From assembly GCA_965649825.1 (NCBI GenBank), contig OZ287695.1, positions 62,001 through 126,000 of the forward strand: a DNA stretch of 64,000 nt, read 5' to 3'. Position 1 is the first letter of the stretch, and every line of letters begins with the position of its first letter. This stretch comes from Penicillus capitatus. Its lineage: Eukaryota; Chlorophyta. A model generated the notes under the pieces. That model made no database searches. It saw only the letters and a program-made list of their open reading frames with translations, and had not been told where the DNA came from. A program made the position numbers and the translations under genes. Below, in pieces: positions 30,201 to 40,726 of this stretch.

Positions 30201-30852
30201 CAAGGAGCGACTGGAGATCAAGACAGAGAAGGGCATTCACTCAATGGTGCATGTTCAAGGTGTGACGACTGTGGAGGTGGATTCGGCTGAGGATCTGATT
30301 GCGACGTTCGAGAGAGGACAGAGGCGTCGTCATGTGGCTGCTACCCAGATGAACATTCAGTCGTCCAGATCGCATCTCATCATGAGCATCGTGGTCGAGG
30401 CAACAGATCTTCAGAGCCTCACTCAAACCAAAGGGAAATTGACGTTCGTGGACCTGGCTGGATCTGAGAGGCTGAAGAAATCGGGTTCGGCTGGACAGCA
30501 GCTTAAAGAAGCCCAAGCCATCAATAAATCGCTTTCAGCATTAGGAGATGTCATCTCTGCCTTGGCACGAGGCGATGGGCACATACCCTATCGCAACCAC
30601 AAGCTCACCATGCTGATGTCGGATTCGATTGGAGGCAATGCCAAGACATTGATGTTTGTTAATGTCTCGCCGACAGATGACAATCTGGCCGAAACACAGA
30701 ACTCCTTACAGTATGCCACACGCGTCCGAACGATCAAGAACGAAATGTCCAGAGAAACGAACAAAGAGATGGCATTGCTGAAAAGACAGCTGTCTGCATG
30801 GAGATCCATGACTGCCGACCAGAAGAACGCTTTGACACAGGAGTATATGTGA
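27217..30852 (+). CDS. KCBP: MyTH4-FERM kinesin-14 (kinesin-like calmodulin-binding protein type)
   Basis: A single exon of about 1211 residues from MSDFDEEMDIDGG (the frame is open 21 codons further up). Order: MyTH4 (about residues 70-230), FERM (240-535), a long coiled coil (565-800), then a C-terminal kinesin motor (800-1190). The motor has P-loop GQTGSGKTYT, switch I NIQSSRSHLIMS and switch II DLAGSERLKKSGSAGQ. A C-terminal motor after a coiled coil implies minus-end-directed movement. About 50 extra, serine/proline-rich residues interrupt the motor between LVEKKSDGL and LEIKTEKG (nt about 30055-30220). The end (REMALLKRQLSAW...) is short, and I do not see a clear calmodulin-binding helix, although RQLSAWRS is amphipathic. 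In plants KCBP links microtubules to actin and acts in division and cell shape. It has no introns, unlike most neighbours. Confidence 0.93.
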   Translation: MSDFDEEMDIDGGANIEVSEGEIFSDPLFYHAPVDAFQLMQYEKSLTQSPRPSKGWMSRLFSSAQESAAAPVLPIDQMLRYQSDPLPVPLLKSSTSFHAQSLEMFQHILQLTSEEQLVSNQLLQTLQKLLQWGLESTEIRDELYMQIFKQTRGDMNDGTRRKTWKAFHVIALTMPPSNVYSNLLTHYVQRVCREDQEIESIKEISNLIWNALKKSVRSGPRKTVPSLEEISVHFCERQQRMKTTVSFLDGTSEDLPYDVGTTVMEAVHTLASIIGLVHCQGFSLFEGVEDGDSGKGVEHLQLYDHAYIPDILHRFGKGAGEGKTYRLVFKKVLFRESDAYVLESQFLNLSFLQAQYDFLVGHYPVGHEDAAKLCALQLFSDFGTQLPQSPSGLKKAIDGYTSPDVTGPKEDWKKKVLEYYHGLMCASKEDARNCFLSLLRNLPYGMAIFFSVHTLKDPIGLLPARVILGINKSGLHFLRWLPKEYLSSVDFRDIAHFGFCSQSITFNMKISGAMHVFSFKTTNGQDICMALKTHITDAASRSNGAAECQDGSGTLMDTSFGKEYDAHLAKMHEAIGELETKQQTIVQTQNECTSKIGHSKAQLEQTLLCIEEAVTTRDAIRKDVSALQSEILNLQSDLEVMQKGQSSAKVAHQIELLQEERDLLQRIEWVSKNRAEIESKYAEMEETRRQEKEALQTAIHDATSSGWEDRTVKDRQMATLIEQIANKHAMMHANAQEVEKIQKDKEELAELKKLQSEIEEKERIYAMQIETQRQKIHALEELRKSDQISRKKLFNTIQDLKGKIRVYARVRPVLNMEQRKGQQFALQFPDAFSISHLWKRDASPREYTFDGVFSPDASQNDVFQQTEDLIQSTLDGYNVCIFAYGQTGSGKTYTIYGSDSQPGLAPRGIRKLFELLNKNAHHTSYRVSCYMLELYRDTLMDLLVEKKSDGLEERRYSELPISLSSPSFPRRTSLPRLSDCPPILENKRLSELPRHKERLEIKTEKGIHSMVHVQGVTTVEVDSAEDLIATFERGQRRRHVAATQMNIQSSRSHLIMSIVVEATDLQSLTQTKGKLTFVDLAGSERLKKSGSAGQQLKEAQAINKSLSALGDVISALARGDGHIPYRNHKLTMLMSDSIGGNAKTLMFVNVSPTDDNLAETQNSLQYATRVRTIKNEMSRETNKEMALLKRQLSAWRSMTADQKNALTQEYM

Positions 30853-30943
30853 GAGATGCGATTGGATTCAGCAGATACCAATCCGCTGTACGACACTTTG
30901 TAACATACGTCGACGCGACAGCATTCACCAGCGGCACGCGACA

Positions 30944-31903
30944 TTGGCCATTTTTGCGCGGAAGACAGAAATGGACGTCGATGCTTTCATTGACTCAGCC
31001 AACAAAGCCATCGTCCGAGCAGCCGAGGCTGCCAGTACTTCAGAACCTTACTGGGACGGTATGTGTGACGCCGAGTCTTTCGAGCATCACAGGCGCCAGC
31101 CATCCTCGTTAAACAGGTTTTGGAGGTCTCGTGCTCATTGGTGAGAGCACTGCATTTCGAGAAGAGGGCCTGTTCACGGCATATGTACCTCTCCTTGCCA
31201 GTTCGAGCAGTGATTCGCATAAACTCAAGACAGCACCGGCGACAGCAACACCGCCGTCCCGAGCCACTTCATCTCGTGAATCGTCCCGAAGCTTAGAGAG
31301 AACGAAATCAAGTGAACTGACCACCGCCAAGCATCCTCCGAATGACGACGCTGAGAAATCCGCCGCCACCCACGATCGTCCATCCCCGCTCGATGGCACT
31401 GTCCTTGCCAGTCATTCCAGTCCAGACCTAGCTGAACCAGAAACGTCCAAAGCAGAGTTAGATGTGGCCACCAGTGCCAACAGACGGTCTCCTGCATCCG
31501 GACAAGCCTCGTCTGCAGAACGGAGCCATTGCTCTGTTCCACGTGCCAAGATTCTCGAACATGTCACTTCAGATGTCGATCGATTCAAATCTCGATTGAT
31601 AGCTGTGCGGTCCGAAGGCCTCTCTGCCAAAGAAACCATGCTCAAGTGTGCTGGAATTGCAGACGATGCATTTCGACGTGCTGTCGTGAAACTCCAAAGT
31701 GCGCAGTCCCTATCTCGTGTCCTTGTCCATCAGAGCAGATCCAAGATGCGCTCTGGTGTGTAGTGGAGGAATTTGCTGAGGCCTATCTGCTGGCAGAGGT
31801 GGCCGAGAGTGCCTGTCCAGCATCGACGTCATCTGCGAGAACCAAAATTCAAAAACTGAAGCAGTTTGCGTTGAAGAGATTTCGGCAATCGATACTTCAA
31901 TGA
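30944..31903 (+). CDS. unknown acidic/serine-rich protein
   Basis: Three exons fit: 30944-31058, 31117-31677 and 31734-31903, in consistent phase. The N-terminus (MDVDAFIDSANKAIVRAAEA) and the short GFGGLVLIGESTAFREEGLF segment look ordered. The middle, about 120 residues, is serine/threonine/proline rich and surely disordered. The C-terminus is helical (DVDRFKSRLIAVRSEGLSAK, VVEEFAEAYLLAEVAESA, KIQKLKQFALKRF). I do not recognise it. It starts 91 bp after the kinesin stop on the same strand; the first methionine could also be at 30971. Confidence 0.5.
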
Positions 31904-32037
31904 TGATGATGACCCCATTGTAAATGACAACGTGGCTGTCCTATCCAGATCCGCCGATCCACGGGTTCCAATCCACTCCATCCACTCCTCCACCGTCGAC
32001 ACACTGACCATGAGGTTTGACTCGCCGCCCATCGTCA

Positions 32038-33529
32038 ATGCCTCACGCGAAACGTGTTCCGCAGAACGGCACGGGTATCCACCTACAGCCTCGAAGTGCG
32101 TTTCTCGCATCGACCTCACTTCTCGTGGGGGGTCATAGAGATCTCTGTGATGTAGGCGCGCTGTGGATACGGAAAGACGTTGACTTCCAAGGTAACCACA
32201 GCCTTCTGGCAGAGCGCTGGTCGGAGGGAGTGATGATTGGGGGTCGTTGTGATCTGTAGTCCTACAGAGGTGCCTCAGCGACGTGCCGAAGTCGCCGATC
32301 TCTCACTGTCTTCGCCGATGGCGACACGGTTGTCGTCGGATTGGCGGCGGATTCAGGTACACCGACTGTCATCCGAGCCTCTTCGTCTCGACCTCGTGCT
32401 GTCTTTTCTACTAGGGTGTGGAAAATCAACGTTCATGCGACGAATGACATCCGTCTTTGGCGGAACGGCGACTCCACCAGAGGGTGCGGCAAGCAATCGA
32501 TGCATCTGCAGCTGTCACATCACGCACTGTCTGTGGTCTCAGGGGGCAATCCGGATTCCAACACATTGCTGTCGGATATGACGACAGTGATCTGTCTGGA
32601 TGACTATCACTCGTTGGATCGCGAGGGAAGAAAGAGAGAAAAGGTAACTGCCTTGGCGCCCGAGGCACAGAACTTCGATTTGATGCATCAACAAGTCAAA
32701 GACATCAAAGAGGGAAAGCCAATTGACAAACCCATCTACAATCACGTAACGGGACTCCTGGATCCCCCTGAGAAAATCAAAGTGCCAAAGGTAAGCAAAC
32801 GTATGAAGCTCATGAGAAGCTATGCACCGAGATCACATTACTGTACAGATCTTCATCATCGAGGGTCTGCATCCGTTCTACGATGAACGCGTCCGCGATC
32901 TCTGCGATTTCAAAATCTACTTGGACATCTCCGACGATGTCAAGTTTGCCTGGAAGATTCAGAGAGACATGGCCGAGAGAGGACACACTGTTGAAAGCAT
33001 CAAAGCATCGATCGAAGCGAGGAAACCAGATTTCAAGGCATACATCGATCCACAGAAGAAGTATGCAGATGTGGTGATCGAAGTGCTGCCGACGCAGCTG
33101 ATTCCGGATGACAAGGATCGGAAGATCCTCCGAGTGCGGCTCATTCAGAAGGAGGGCGTGAACTTCTTCGATCCTGCCTACCTCTTCGACGAGGGCTCCA
33201 CGATCTCTTGGATTCCATGCGGTCGCAAACTGACCTGCTCCTTCCCCGGGATCAAAATGTTCTATGGACCCGATACCTACTTCGGCGAAGAGGTCTCTGT
33301 GTTGGAGATGGACGGTCAGTTTGACAAACTGGAGGAGCTGATCTATGTGGAGAGCCATCTGAGCAACACATCTTCCAAATTCTATGGAGAGGTCACACAG
33401 CAGATGTTGAAGAATTCTTCGTTCCCTGGATCCAATAATGGAACTGGACTCTTCCAGACAATTGCTGGACTGAAAATTCGTGAAATGTATGAGAAGATTA
33501 CGCAGCAGGAAGTCCTGACAGTGGCTTAA
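32038..33529 (+). CDS. PRK: phosphoribulokinase, plastid
   Basis: The enzyme makes ribulose-1,5-bisphosphate from ribulose-5-phosphate and ATP in the Calvin cycle. Clear exons end at 32356, then 32415-32483, 32543-32790 and 32849-33529. Motifs: VVVGLAADSGCGKSTFMRRM (Walker A, split by an intron), TTVICLDDYHSLDREGRK, PIYNHVTGLLDPPEKI, IIEGLHPFYDERVRDL, KFAWKIQRDMAERGH, IDPQKKYADVVIEVLPTQL, STISWIPCGRKLTCSFPGIK and FPGSNNGTGLFQTIAGLK. The two N-terminal redox cysteines cannot both be placed: the Walker A cysteine (CGKST) is present, but the second was not seen in the expected loop. The transit peptide region is not resolved; 32038 (MPHAKRV...) is one possible start. Confidence 0.92.
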
Positions 33530-33648
33530 AAATGACAAGGCCGGTGCAGGTCCCGTGTTATTCGCTGTGGATGGATTGTTTCGTTGTGGCAATTTTTGTT
33601 TAACATTTTTTGAATGGACGAAGTTGAAATCAGTCAGTCGCTGTCACA

Positions 33649-34612
33649 TCATCCATCGATCGCCATTTCTTCTTTCTTCACTGGATAGTATTGTGTGATG
33701 CCCTTCAATCCCGTCATACGATAACGAGCCATAACACGCTTCTTCCCTGGCCTCCTTCCACGAGCAATCCTGTGAAAATTCAACCACTGCGAACCCGGAG
33801 GCTGTTTGCGCTTCATCTGTCGCTGTCGTGGCTGCGGGTTCTGAAATTGAATCTCCATGCGGCTGGAGTCACTGGCCGTTTGCAAGTGATCATGGCCAAC
33901 ACCCAGTGTCTTCTCAATCTTGTGCGTCGTGTCTTCTGCGGCCCTCTGTTTGGATATCTGTCGCCGTTCGCACTCCGTGACGATGAAGGGGTGCGATGAC
34001 GGATCCCGACGGAGTCTTCTCAGTCGTTTCCGATGTCGCCTGGAAAGAGACACTTCCTCTTTCTGTGTCCTTCCTGCGATCTCACTCACTTCATGGCATT
34101 GATCTGTGTGACATTGACAGCAGGTCGTTGCACCTCTTCTTTGTCCGATCCCTGATGAATCTTGCTCGATTCGGCGGAGTGAGAAGCAATGCTCTTCCTC
34201 ACCTCATTATCACAGGCATCTCCAGAATCCAGTCTGCCTCGCCGCCCTTGGCCATTTGCTCTAAATGCAAGTACTGTGACCTCTTCTCTGCGCAGAATAG
34301 GGGGAAGTACGCACCGTTGTTGGGAGGTGATATCGCATTCTGATCTCTGCGCAGGCATGATTGGTTGGTGCCCTTTGAATAGATGCCGGTTGTGGTCTTA
34401 CGGTTTCTATCTTGGGACATGCGAGTATCTGCTGAAGTATCTGCTGTTTCTCTTCTTCGGTCTTTTTCAACCAGGGACTCTTTTCCGCAAAGATCTCCCT
34501 GATATGCCACACAATCGCCCTCAGTCTTCCCCTCAGCCACTCCCCGCACGAACAAACACCTTCGCCAACGGCGAACCGCCTTCTTACTGTTCGAACGCAG
34601 TCCCTTGCCCAT
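33649..34612 (-). CDS. small basic, probably nucleolar protein, model approximate
   Basis: The first exon reads MGKGLRSNSKKAVRRWRR, a very basic start like that of small nucleolar proteins (DUF2423/LLP-type starts look alike). A clean 62-nt intron leads to EIFAEKSPWLKKTEEEKQQI and LQQILACPKIET. Later exons give RREEVTVLAFRANGQGRR and, near the 3' end, QFQNPQPRQRQMKRKQPP and RRPGKKRVMARYRMTGLKG, closing at 33649. The middle joins are unsure: two frames are open at 33900-34090. The product is strongly basic throughout. No function is claimed beyond a likely nuclear location. Confidence 0.4.
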
Positions 34613-34701
34613 GACTCAATCGATCGACGCACTGTTCGCCGCAAAGGAATGGGCAGAAAATGCGAATGTCCGTACGCATCTATCTATTCATGTTATTCTA
34701 A

Positions 34702-35298
34702 ATGCAAGCCGCGAACACGACGCGGATGCCGAAGCGTCGACTCTCATCGAAGACGCAGGAATTGGAGAAGAGGCTCAAGTATTTACCATTTATACGACGC
34801 GCCTCTGAACTCGACAGCGACGAAGCGACATCTATCAAAGCGGAGCCGAAACTTGAGGCCAGTGACAACGCCATCCACGTACGCACTGTTTGATGCACTC
34901 CACACTCTACGTTATTCTGGCGCCTATTCAAGGGAGACAGAGATGCTTCTTTAGCCTCTTCCTCTATTCCTTTCGGTCTTGACATCGTTTACGAATCTGC
35001 ACCGCTTCCCGACTTGGCCATGCAGCATTTGCATTTTTGGGATACTGGCTGTTCGCATCGAACACAGCGCAGGGGGCAGAGAATTCCCGTTCAGCAGCAT
35101 GAAGCTAGCCGGTATTCAGATGTTGAGGCATGCGCTGTCGATTCAGGTAAGATTCAAAGCAGCCAGCGGCACGACGAAGCTGCCCCGGGAGATGATCCCG
35201 CTCTAAGGGATAATACTGTTGGTGACATCACGGACGCGACTGTCACGCGTCTTTATCACAACCAATCAGTCCATTCCGTTGTGAACTTCACAAAGTGA
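34702..35298 (+). CDS. possible small gene, unresolved
   Basis: A plus-strand frame starting MQAANTTRMPKRRLSSKTQE continues with ELEKRLKYLPFIRRASELDS and AEPKLEASDNAIH, where a GTACGC donor could begin an intron. A later open stretch (to 35298) reads ARNDNTVGDIT-like acidic sequence ending VVNFTK. The amino-acid make-up is protein-like, but no family is recognised and the join is not proven. It lies in the gap before the kinase gene at 35529. Confidence 0.25.
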
Positions 35299-35528
35299 AG
35301 TACTGTTTGTTCTTCGTTTATTTCAAACCCGAACGCGCACACACGATTCCCAAAGCGCAGATAGCGAAGCGTTGACTGTGACCTGTCTACCGAACGCGAA
35401 CAGACACGTTTTCAGACCGACAAGTGTCGGGAGGCCCTTGCGCCTGAGTCCTCGTTTTGTTCGTCGTTGACGACAATACACACCGCGACGACGCCACGAC
35501 TGCGGAGTAGCGACGAAAAAGGAAGAAT

Positions 35529-38065
35529 ATGGGAACAGTGTCTTCCAAGGAAGGAAAGTCTGGCCACGAGGGAGTGGACGACGTTGTGACGCGAGGACCG
35601 CGGGTATTTCGAGGATTTGCGTTTACAGAAGGGGCGCGTACCAGCAATGCACCACCACCCGGCTGCGAAAAAGCCAATGAAGCCGACTATGAATTTATAG
35701 CACAGTCCCTCAGGGATTTGTTGTTGTTCAATCATATCGACCCGACTGCACAAAAGAAGATCGTGACAGAGACGTACGAACGCAAAGTCAAAGCTGGAGA
35801 GATTCTCATCCGCCAGGGCGACAAGGGACATTCCGCCAGAGAACTGTACATAGTCAAAGAAGGAAAGTTTGAGGTGCTTGAGCAGAGACAGGGTGTTATG
35901 ATGCGTGTGAACATGAAAGAGCGCGGAGATTGCTTCGGAGAGATCTCTCTGATGTATGATTTCCCACGATCGGCAACTGTAGCTGCTACGACAGATGCGA
36001 CCGTGTGGGTCCTCACACGCGAAACCACCCGCAAACACATTAAAGAAGCACACAGAACTGAAGATCAGCAGAGCGAACTGTTTCTCAACAGCGTGCCGAT
36101 TCTGAACCCCCTGTCCAAAGACGAGAAAAAAAGACTGGTGGATGCACTGGAGCCAAAGTCTTTCCAAGCAGGTAGGTGATCGATCATAGGAGGCGGCTGT
36201 TTCTGTCTGCTTGATCGAGGTGTCTGTGTGATGTGACAGGTGAAGTTGTTATCCGGCAGAATGACAGTGGTGATCTCTTTTACATCGTTCGTGATGGCGA
36301 AGCTGTTGTGTATGAAACAAATGAGAAGGGAAAGAAGAAAGTAAATCATTTGTTTAAGTCAGATTTCTTTGGCGAAGCTGCTTTGTTCTCGAACGAACCT
36401 CGAAAAGCATCCGTCGAAGCAATAACGAACCTAAAATGTCTTACACTCAAAAGAGAGACATTCATTGACATTTTGGGACCACTTCAAGATCTCATGCAAA
36501 GAGAAAAATCCAGTCATGTTACAGAATCCAGACTGGCCCTCCTTCAGGCGAAGGGAGCACCAAGCCAATCCAGAGTCCGCTGCCCTCTCTTGTCTCACAG
36601 AGCAGAGATCAATCAACCATCTGTGTGTGACATAGGCAGAAGTTGTCATTCGAAGAAAGAAGAGACAACCCAATGGGGAGCAAGGATACGATGTCACCAC
36701 GACCAGGGGACACTTGGACGAAGTCATGCAACTGAGGAAAGGGGGATCAAAGCTGGGAGGTGAGCACACATGCAGATGACAGTGGCGGCGACGTATCTCA
36801 CTTCCCTGGCCGGATGGCCATCTTGTCCAGGAGAACACGAGGAGTCATCCATAGGCGATGGTTCCACGAGGCGTATCACGTTGACAGAAGGCTCCATTTT
36901 GGGAGGCGGAGCCTTCAGTCGGGTGTTCGAAGTGCAAGGTATGTCTGTCCACCATCTGTCTGTAGATCGTGTCGTGATGTGACTGTGCGTGTTCCTGTTC
37001 TGTATATCCAGAGGAGACAACAGGCCGCAAGTATGCGCTGAAATGCATGCAGAAAACTGCTGTTGCCCAATGTCCGGAGCACGTTTTCTGCGAGCAAGTC
37101 ATCACGCGGAATGTTGCTCATCCATTCTGCATTCGGCAATACGCCTCGTTTCAAGATTCAGACAATCTGTACTTTCTGTTTGATCTGATGACGGGTGGTG
37201 ACTTGATGGACGTCCTCGTGGCCGAGGCCAAAGTCATCAAAAGAAGAATTGGCTACGGCACTTTCAGAAGGGCATGCCTTGCTCCCAAGAAAAAGATGTT
37301 GCAAGGAATGAATGAATCTCTCGCGAGATTCTACATCGCTAGCCTTGTGTTGGCTTTGGAGTATCTACATGACAACGACATTGTGTACAGAGATTTAAAA
37401 CCAGAAAATGTCTTTGTTGACGAAGATGGATACATAAAGCTTGGCGATTTTGGTTTTGCCAAGATGATTGAAGAGACTGGCCGAACGTACACCTTCTGTG
37501 GGACTCCTGGATACGTGGCTCCAGAAAATGTGTTGGCACAAGGATACAACTACAGCGTAGACTGGTGGGGTCTTGGCGTCCTCATGTATGTTTTACTGAC
37601 GGGAAGGCAACCGTTCACAAGTCCGAGAACAGATGATCCAATGGTGGTCATGCGAAGAATCATCGACGAAAACTGGCCGATTGCCTATCCTCCTTACCTA
37701 TCATCCGCCGCTAAGGTATGCATCTACCTCTCTTGGCACCGTCCATCCGCGATCGTGACATTGTGTGGCATGGACAGGATTTGATTGGTCGTCTGTTGGA
37801 ACGACGTCCTGCTCGACGTCTGGGAATGCTGATTGGTCGAGCGACAGATGTGAAACGTCACAAATGGTTTGAGGATTTTGACTGGGAGGCACTGGAGTCG
37901 AGAAAGATGGAGCCTCCTAGAAAGCCCAAAGAGGATTCTGCCAAGCGCTGCCAGGAACTGGAAACAGCAGAGAAAGGAAACCCCATCCCCGCCGCGACAG
38001 ACGCACCTGCTGCAACACACGGCACAGAATCACGCGAATCCAATGTGATTTTCGCCGACTTCTAG
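35529..38065 (+). CDS. PKG: cyclic-nucleotide-dependent protein kinase (PKG type)
   Basis: Exons: 35529-36171, 36240-36574, 36636-36759, 36831-36938, 37012-37715, 37778-38065. The N-terminus MGTVSSKEG has Gly2 and Ser for myristoylation. Two cyclic-nucleotide-binding domains follow, with phosphate cassettes FGEISLMYDFPRSATVAA and FGEAALFSNEPRKASVEA; both arginines are present. The AGC kinase has a glycine loop (ILGGGAFSRVFEV), YALKCMQK, IVYRDLKPENVFVDEDGYIK, LGDFGFAKM and TFCGTPGYVAPE, then an AGC tail with WFEDFDWEAL. The kinase N-lobe/C-lobe join carries an insert (about 30 residues, VIKRRIGYGTFRRACLAP...). Domain order regulatory-then-catalytic in one chain is that of PKG rather than PKA. 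Myristoylated PKGs are known in alveolates and other protists; the ligand (cGMP or cAMP) cannot be settled from the sequence. Confidence 0.9.
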
Positions 38066-38237
38066 AATCACAGTCATCCATGTACATCGGTGAAATAAGA
38101 GCAGAAAGGGGAATCGGATCCCACAACACACACGCACAGTACATGCTAGACATCCAACTGTCTTGTCGTGGCACTTGAAAGTGGGATGATTTCTTTGGTC
38201 GAAAGTGCAACCCACTCTCTTACAGCAAATGCAGACG

Positions 38238-39647
38238 CTATGTCACTCGACTGATGAGTGAATGATGTAACCAAGATGGTTCGGGTAATGCATCATTGGT
38301 GCCTGCGAGCGCTGTGAGCATACGCTCCGACTTCGTATTCGCCATGAGCCACAGAAACTGCACATGGATCCATCCCTGTCTCTCCAAGATCTGCTGCAGA
38401 TCAAGGAGCTGATCATTTCGATCACTACGTGTTCCGATGAACTTCAGCGTTGCGATGAGTCGACCTCCTGGTGCGAGAACGGACCGATAGGCCTTCAGTG
38501 TATCGATGAGTGTAAAGGGCGTCACGTTCATGTCGGAAACCAGTAGATCCACAGAGTGGTTGCGTTGAGACAACTGCTGCTTGAGCTCTTGGATGGCCTT
38601 GTCGGCAACCAAGGGAATATGGGTTACATGGTGTAAGGCTGTCACATCTTTGGCCAGTTTGGCACCGTCCACCGCGTAGATCCATCTGCAAGAGAAATGT
38701 CCCATTTCGAGAAGCGTAGGGAGATGGACCCACTGTGCCGACTGTGCTAGGTATTTTGTCCATCCTCCTGGTGCTGCTCCCAAATCTACGACGATCTGTC
38801 CTGATGGCTGTGGTAAGTGGAGACAACGAAATGCCTCGTTGAGTTTGTTCACGGCCTGTCACATCAAAGAGACTCTCCTTCGTCGACGATGCTTGCTCTT
38901 TGTTGGACAGACGGGATCACCGCAGAGGAGAAACCATCGAAGGCTTTGGGTTCTGTACAGAGCTGAAAGAAATTGTGCTGTCTCGGTGTGATACCAAACA
39001 TGTATGTGCATCCATGCTGCACAACGGACAGCACATGTGATGACGTTTTGGGATCCAATGGGACATCCAACGAGAGACCCGTCTACGCAGACATACAAAC
39101 ACTCCCCATTCTGTTCTGTCGTGAAACAGACAGAAGGTCAAGCCTTTGCCCATTCGACGCACGTACCGCGATTTCCTTTTCCAATTGACGCGGAAAGCAA
39201 AGAATCTTTAAGGAATGGAATTCTGTAAGTGATCCTTCCACCCATTCATACAGAGACGTCAGTGATGATACCTGACATGCAGGATCCAGCCAATAGATTC
39301 TGCTCCAGAAAAGGCACGTGATGCTAAAGACAAAGAGAGTTCCCGCTCTCTTACCTGCGAATATGACGATAGAGCACGGAATTCTTGTGCCATTCCATGA
39401 AAACATGGAGGTCCACCTGTACATCTTTCAAGAACACCAAACATGGATCCAACTCACGCGCCTTCAACTCCACACGTCCTCTCTCGTCTCGGACTTGCGA
39501 CACGCGCATCGCACCTGATGCCCATAGAGACGAGATGGCAGTATCGTATTCGTGCGGTGATTCAGGAGGGCGCATAGGCGATCCGTGTGTTTGGCTGTCG
39601 CCGTCTGCAATGCCACATTCATTGTCATCGGAAACGACGTCGGGCAA
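38238..39647 (-). CDS. FtsJ/RrmJ-like RNA 2'-O-methyltransferase, 5' part uncertain
   Basis: The last exon (to 38238) has a Rossmann methyltransferase: VVDLGAAPGGWTKYLA (SAM motif), YAVDGAKLAKDV, DLLVSDMNVTPFTLIDTL, VLAPGGRLIATLKFIGT and a closing helix. The K-D-K-E set of FtsJ enzymes is only partly visible: D in SDMN and K in TLKF are present. The exon before it ends TEPKAFDGFSSA and is joined in phase to AVNKLNEAFRCLHL, a typical lead-in. Upstream, exons such as FPRQLEKEIA-TGLSLDVPLDP fit, but several alternative joins stay open between 39080 and 39647, and the start at 39647 (MPDVVSDDNEC...) is tentative. The substrate is unknown. It starts only 44 bp after the GUN4 stop on the same strand. 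Confidence 0.65.
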
Positions 39648-39691
39648 TGTACAGACAGTGTGTTGTTACACATGAGATCCCTGTCTGTTGT

Positions 39692-40536
39692 TCACAATGC
39701 CGTCGACCAGTTGGAAGTCGGCCGATTCGACGACGATGCATCGTTGTCTGTGTTGTCCTTCCCTTCTGTGAAGGCTCGGTGATGCATCAATGCTTCGAAG
39801 AGCTGTGTCCCTCTCAGGCAGTTGGTCAATGGCAGATGTCCGGGTTTGGCATCCAACGAATACACAAACTCCATTGGCCATTTTCGATAGTTGTTGTTCT
39901 CTCCCACAGTCCAATCAATCGCTCTGAAGAACTTGGTCCATCTCCGTGCATTCTGGGCAAATATCTGGGATCCACCATCCCCGTTAAAAATCCTAAGGAG
40001 AGTGGCGACTGTCTCACCTTCCTCTGAACAGAGTATCCGAATTTGTCATTACTGGATGCTTTCCAGAGACTGTCGATGGTTTTCAGGTCAGTGGCTGGAA
40101 TGGAGGCCACCTCAGTGAAGTAGATCCATCCCCGTGACTGTGCCTCTGTTCCTGCCAGTGTCAGCAACAATGCGCGGCTCTCGTCATCTGCTGTCTGAAA
40201 CTCTCCTGCTCTCAGCAGGTCTCTGAGCTTAATGAAATCCAAAGAGCGTTCTGAATTGAGTGGGACGGCGTCCAATGCCTCTGAGATTGTATCTGCGGTG
40301 ATCTCTGCGTTGCCAGTGATTTGGTCCAACTGAGGACTCAGCAGATCGCTGCCGGATACGAAGTCCTGTTCGGGATTTGTCACCCAGACACGACGAAATC
40401 TATGTTTCCCGTCTGCGCGTTGACGATGCCTTTCGAGTCCTAAATCCGAAACGGAGACGTGCCCATCCGTTCCTGTTCTTCTGGAAAGCGGTCGAGAAAT
40501 CGAAAAGATCGTGTTTCTGCTCAGCGTCCCTGTCAT
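39692..40536 (-). CDS. GUN4: GUN4, tetrapyrrole-binding regulator of Mg-chelatase, plastid
   Basis: Two exons, 40536-40018 and 39964-39692, about 263 residues. The N-terminus (MTGTLSRNTIFSISRPLSRR) is a plausible transit peptide. The GUN4 domain is clear: IKLRDLLRAGEFQTADDESR, LLTLAGTEAQSRGWIYFTEV, SIPATDLKTIDSLWKASS, KFGYSVQRK, then across the intron WTKFFRAIDWTVGE, WPMEFVYSLDAKPGHLPL. GUN4 binds protoporphyrin and Mg-protoporphyrin, stimulates Mg-chelatase and takes part in plastid signalling. It is found only in oxygenic phototrophs, so it is good evidence for a photosynthetic host. The tail after the domain is acidic and low in complexity. Confidence 0.92.
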
Positions 40537-40726
40537 CTCGATGACACAACGGCGCGATCAATCTAGAAAGCGATTAAACGCATATGCATTTTTGTATGTA
40601 AGCAAGCTCCTTAAAAGCGTCACAGCAGTTCATTAGTTTCTGCTTTGTCGCACAAAAAGAGACATCATGAGGAACATAGTACGTGATGATGTAGTAGGCC
40701 GAGAATGATAGAGACAACCTATCGAT

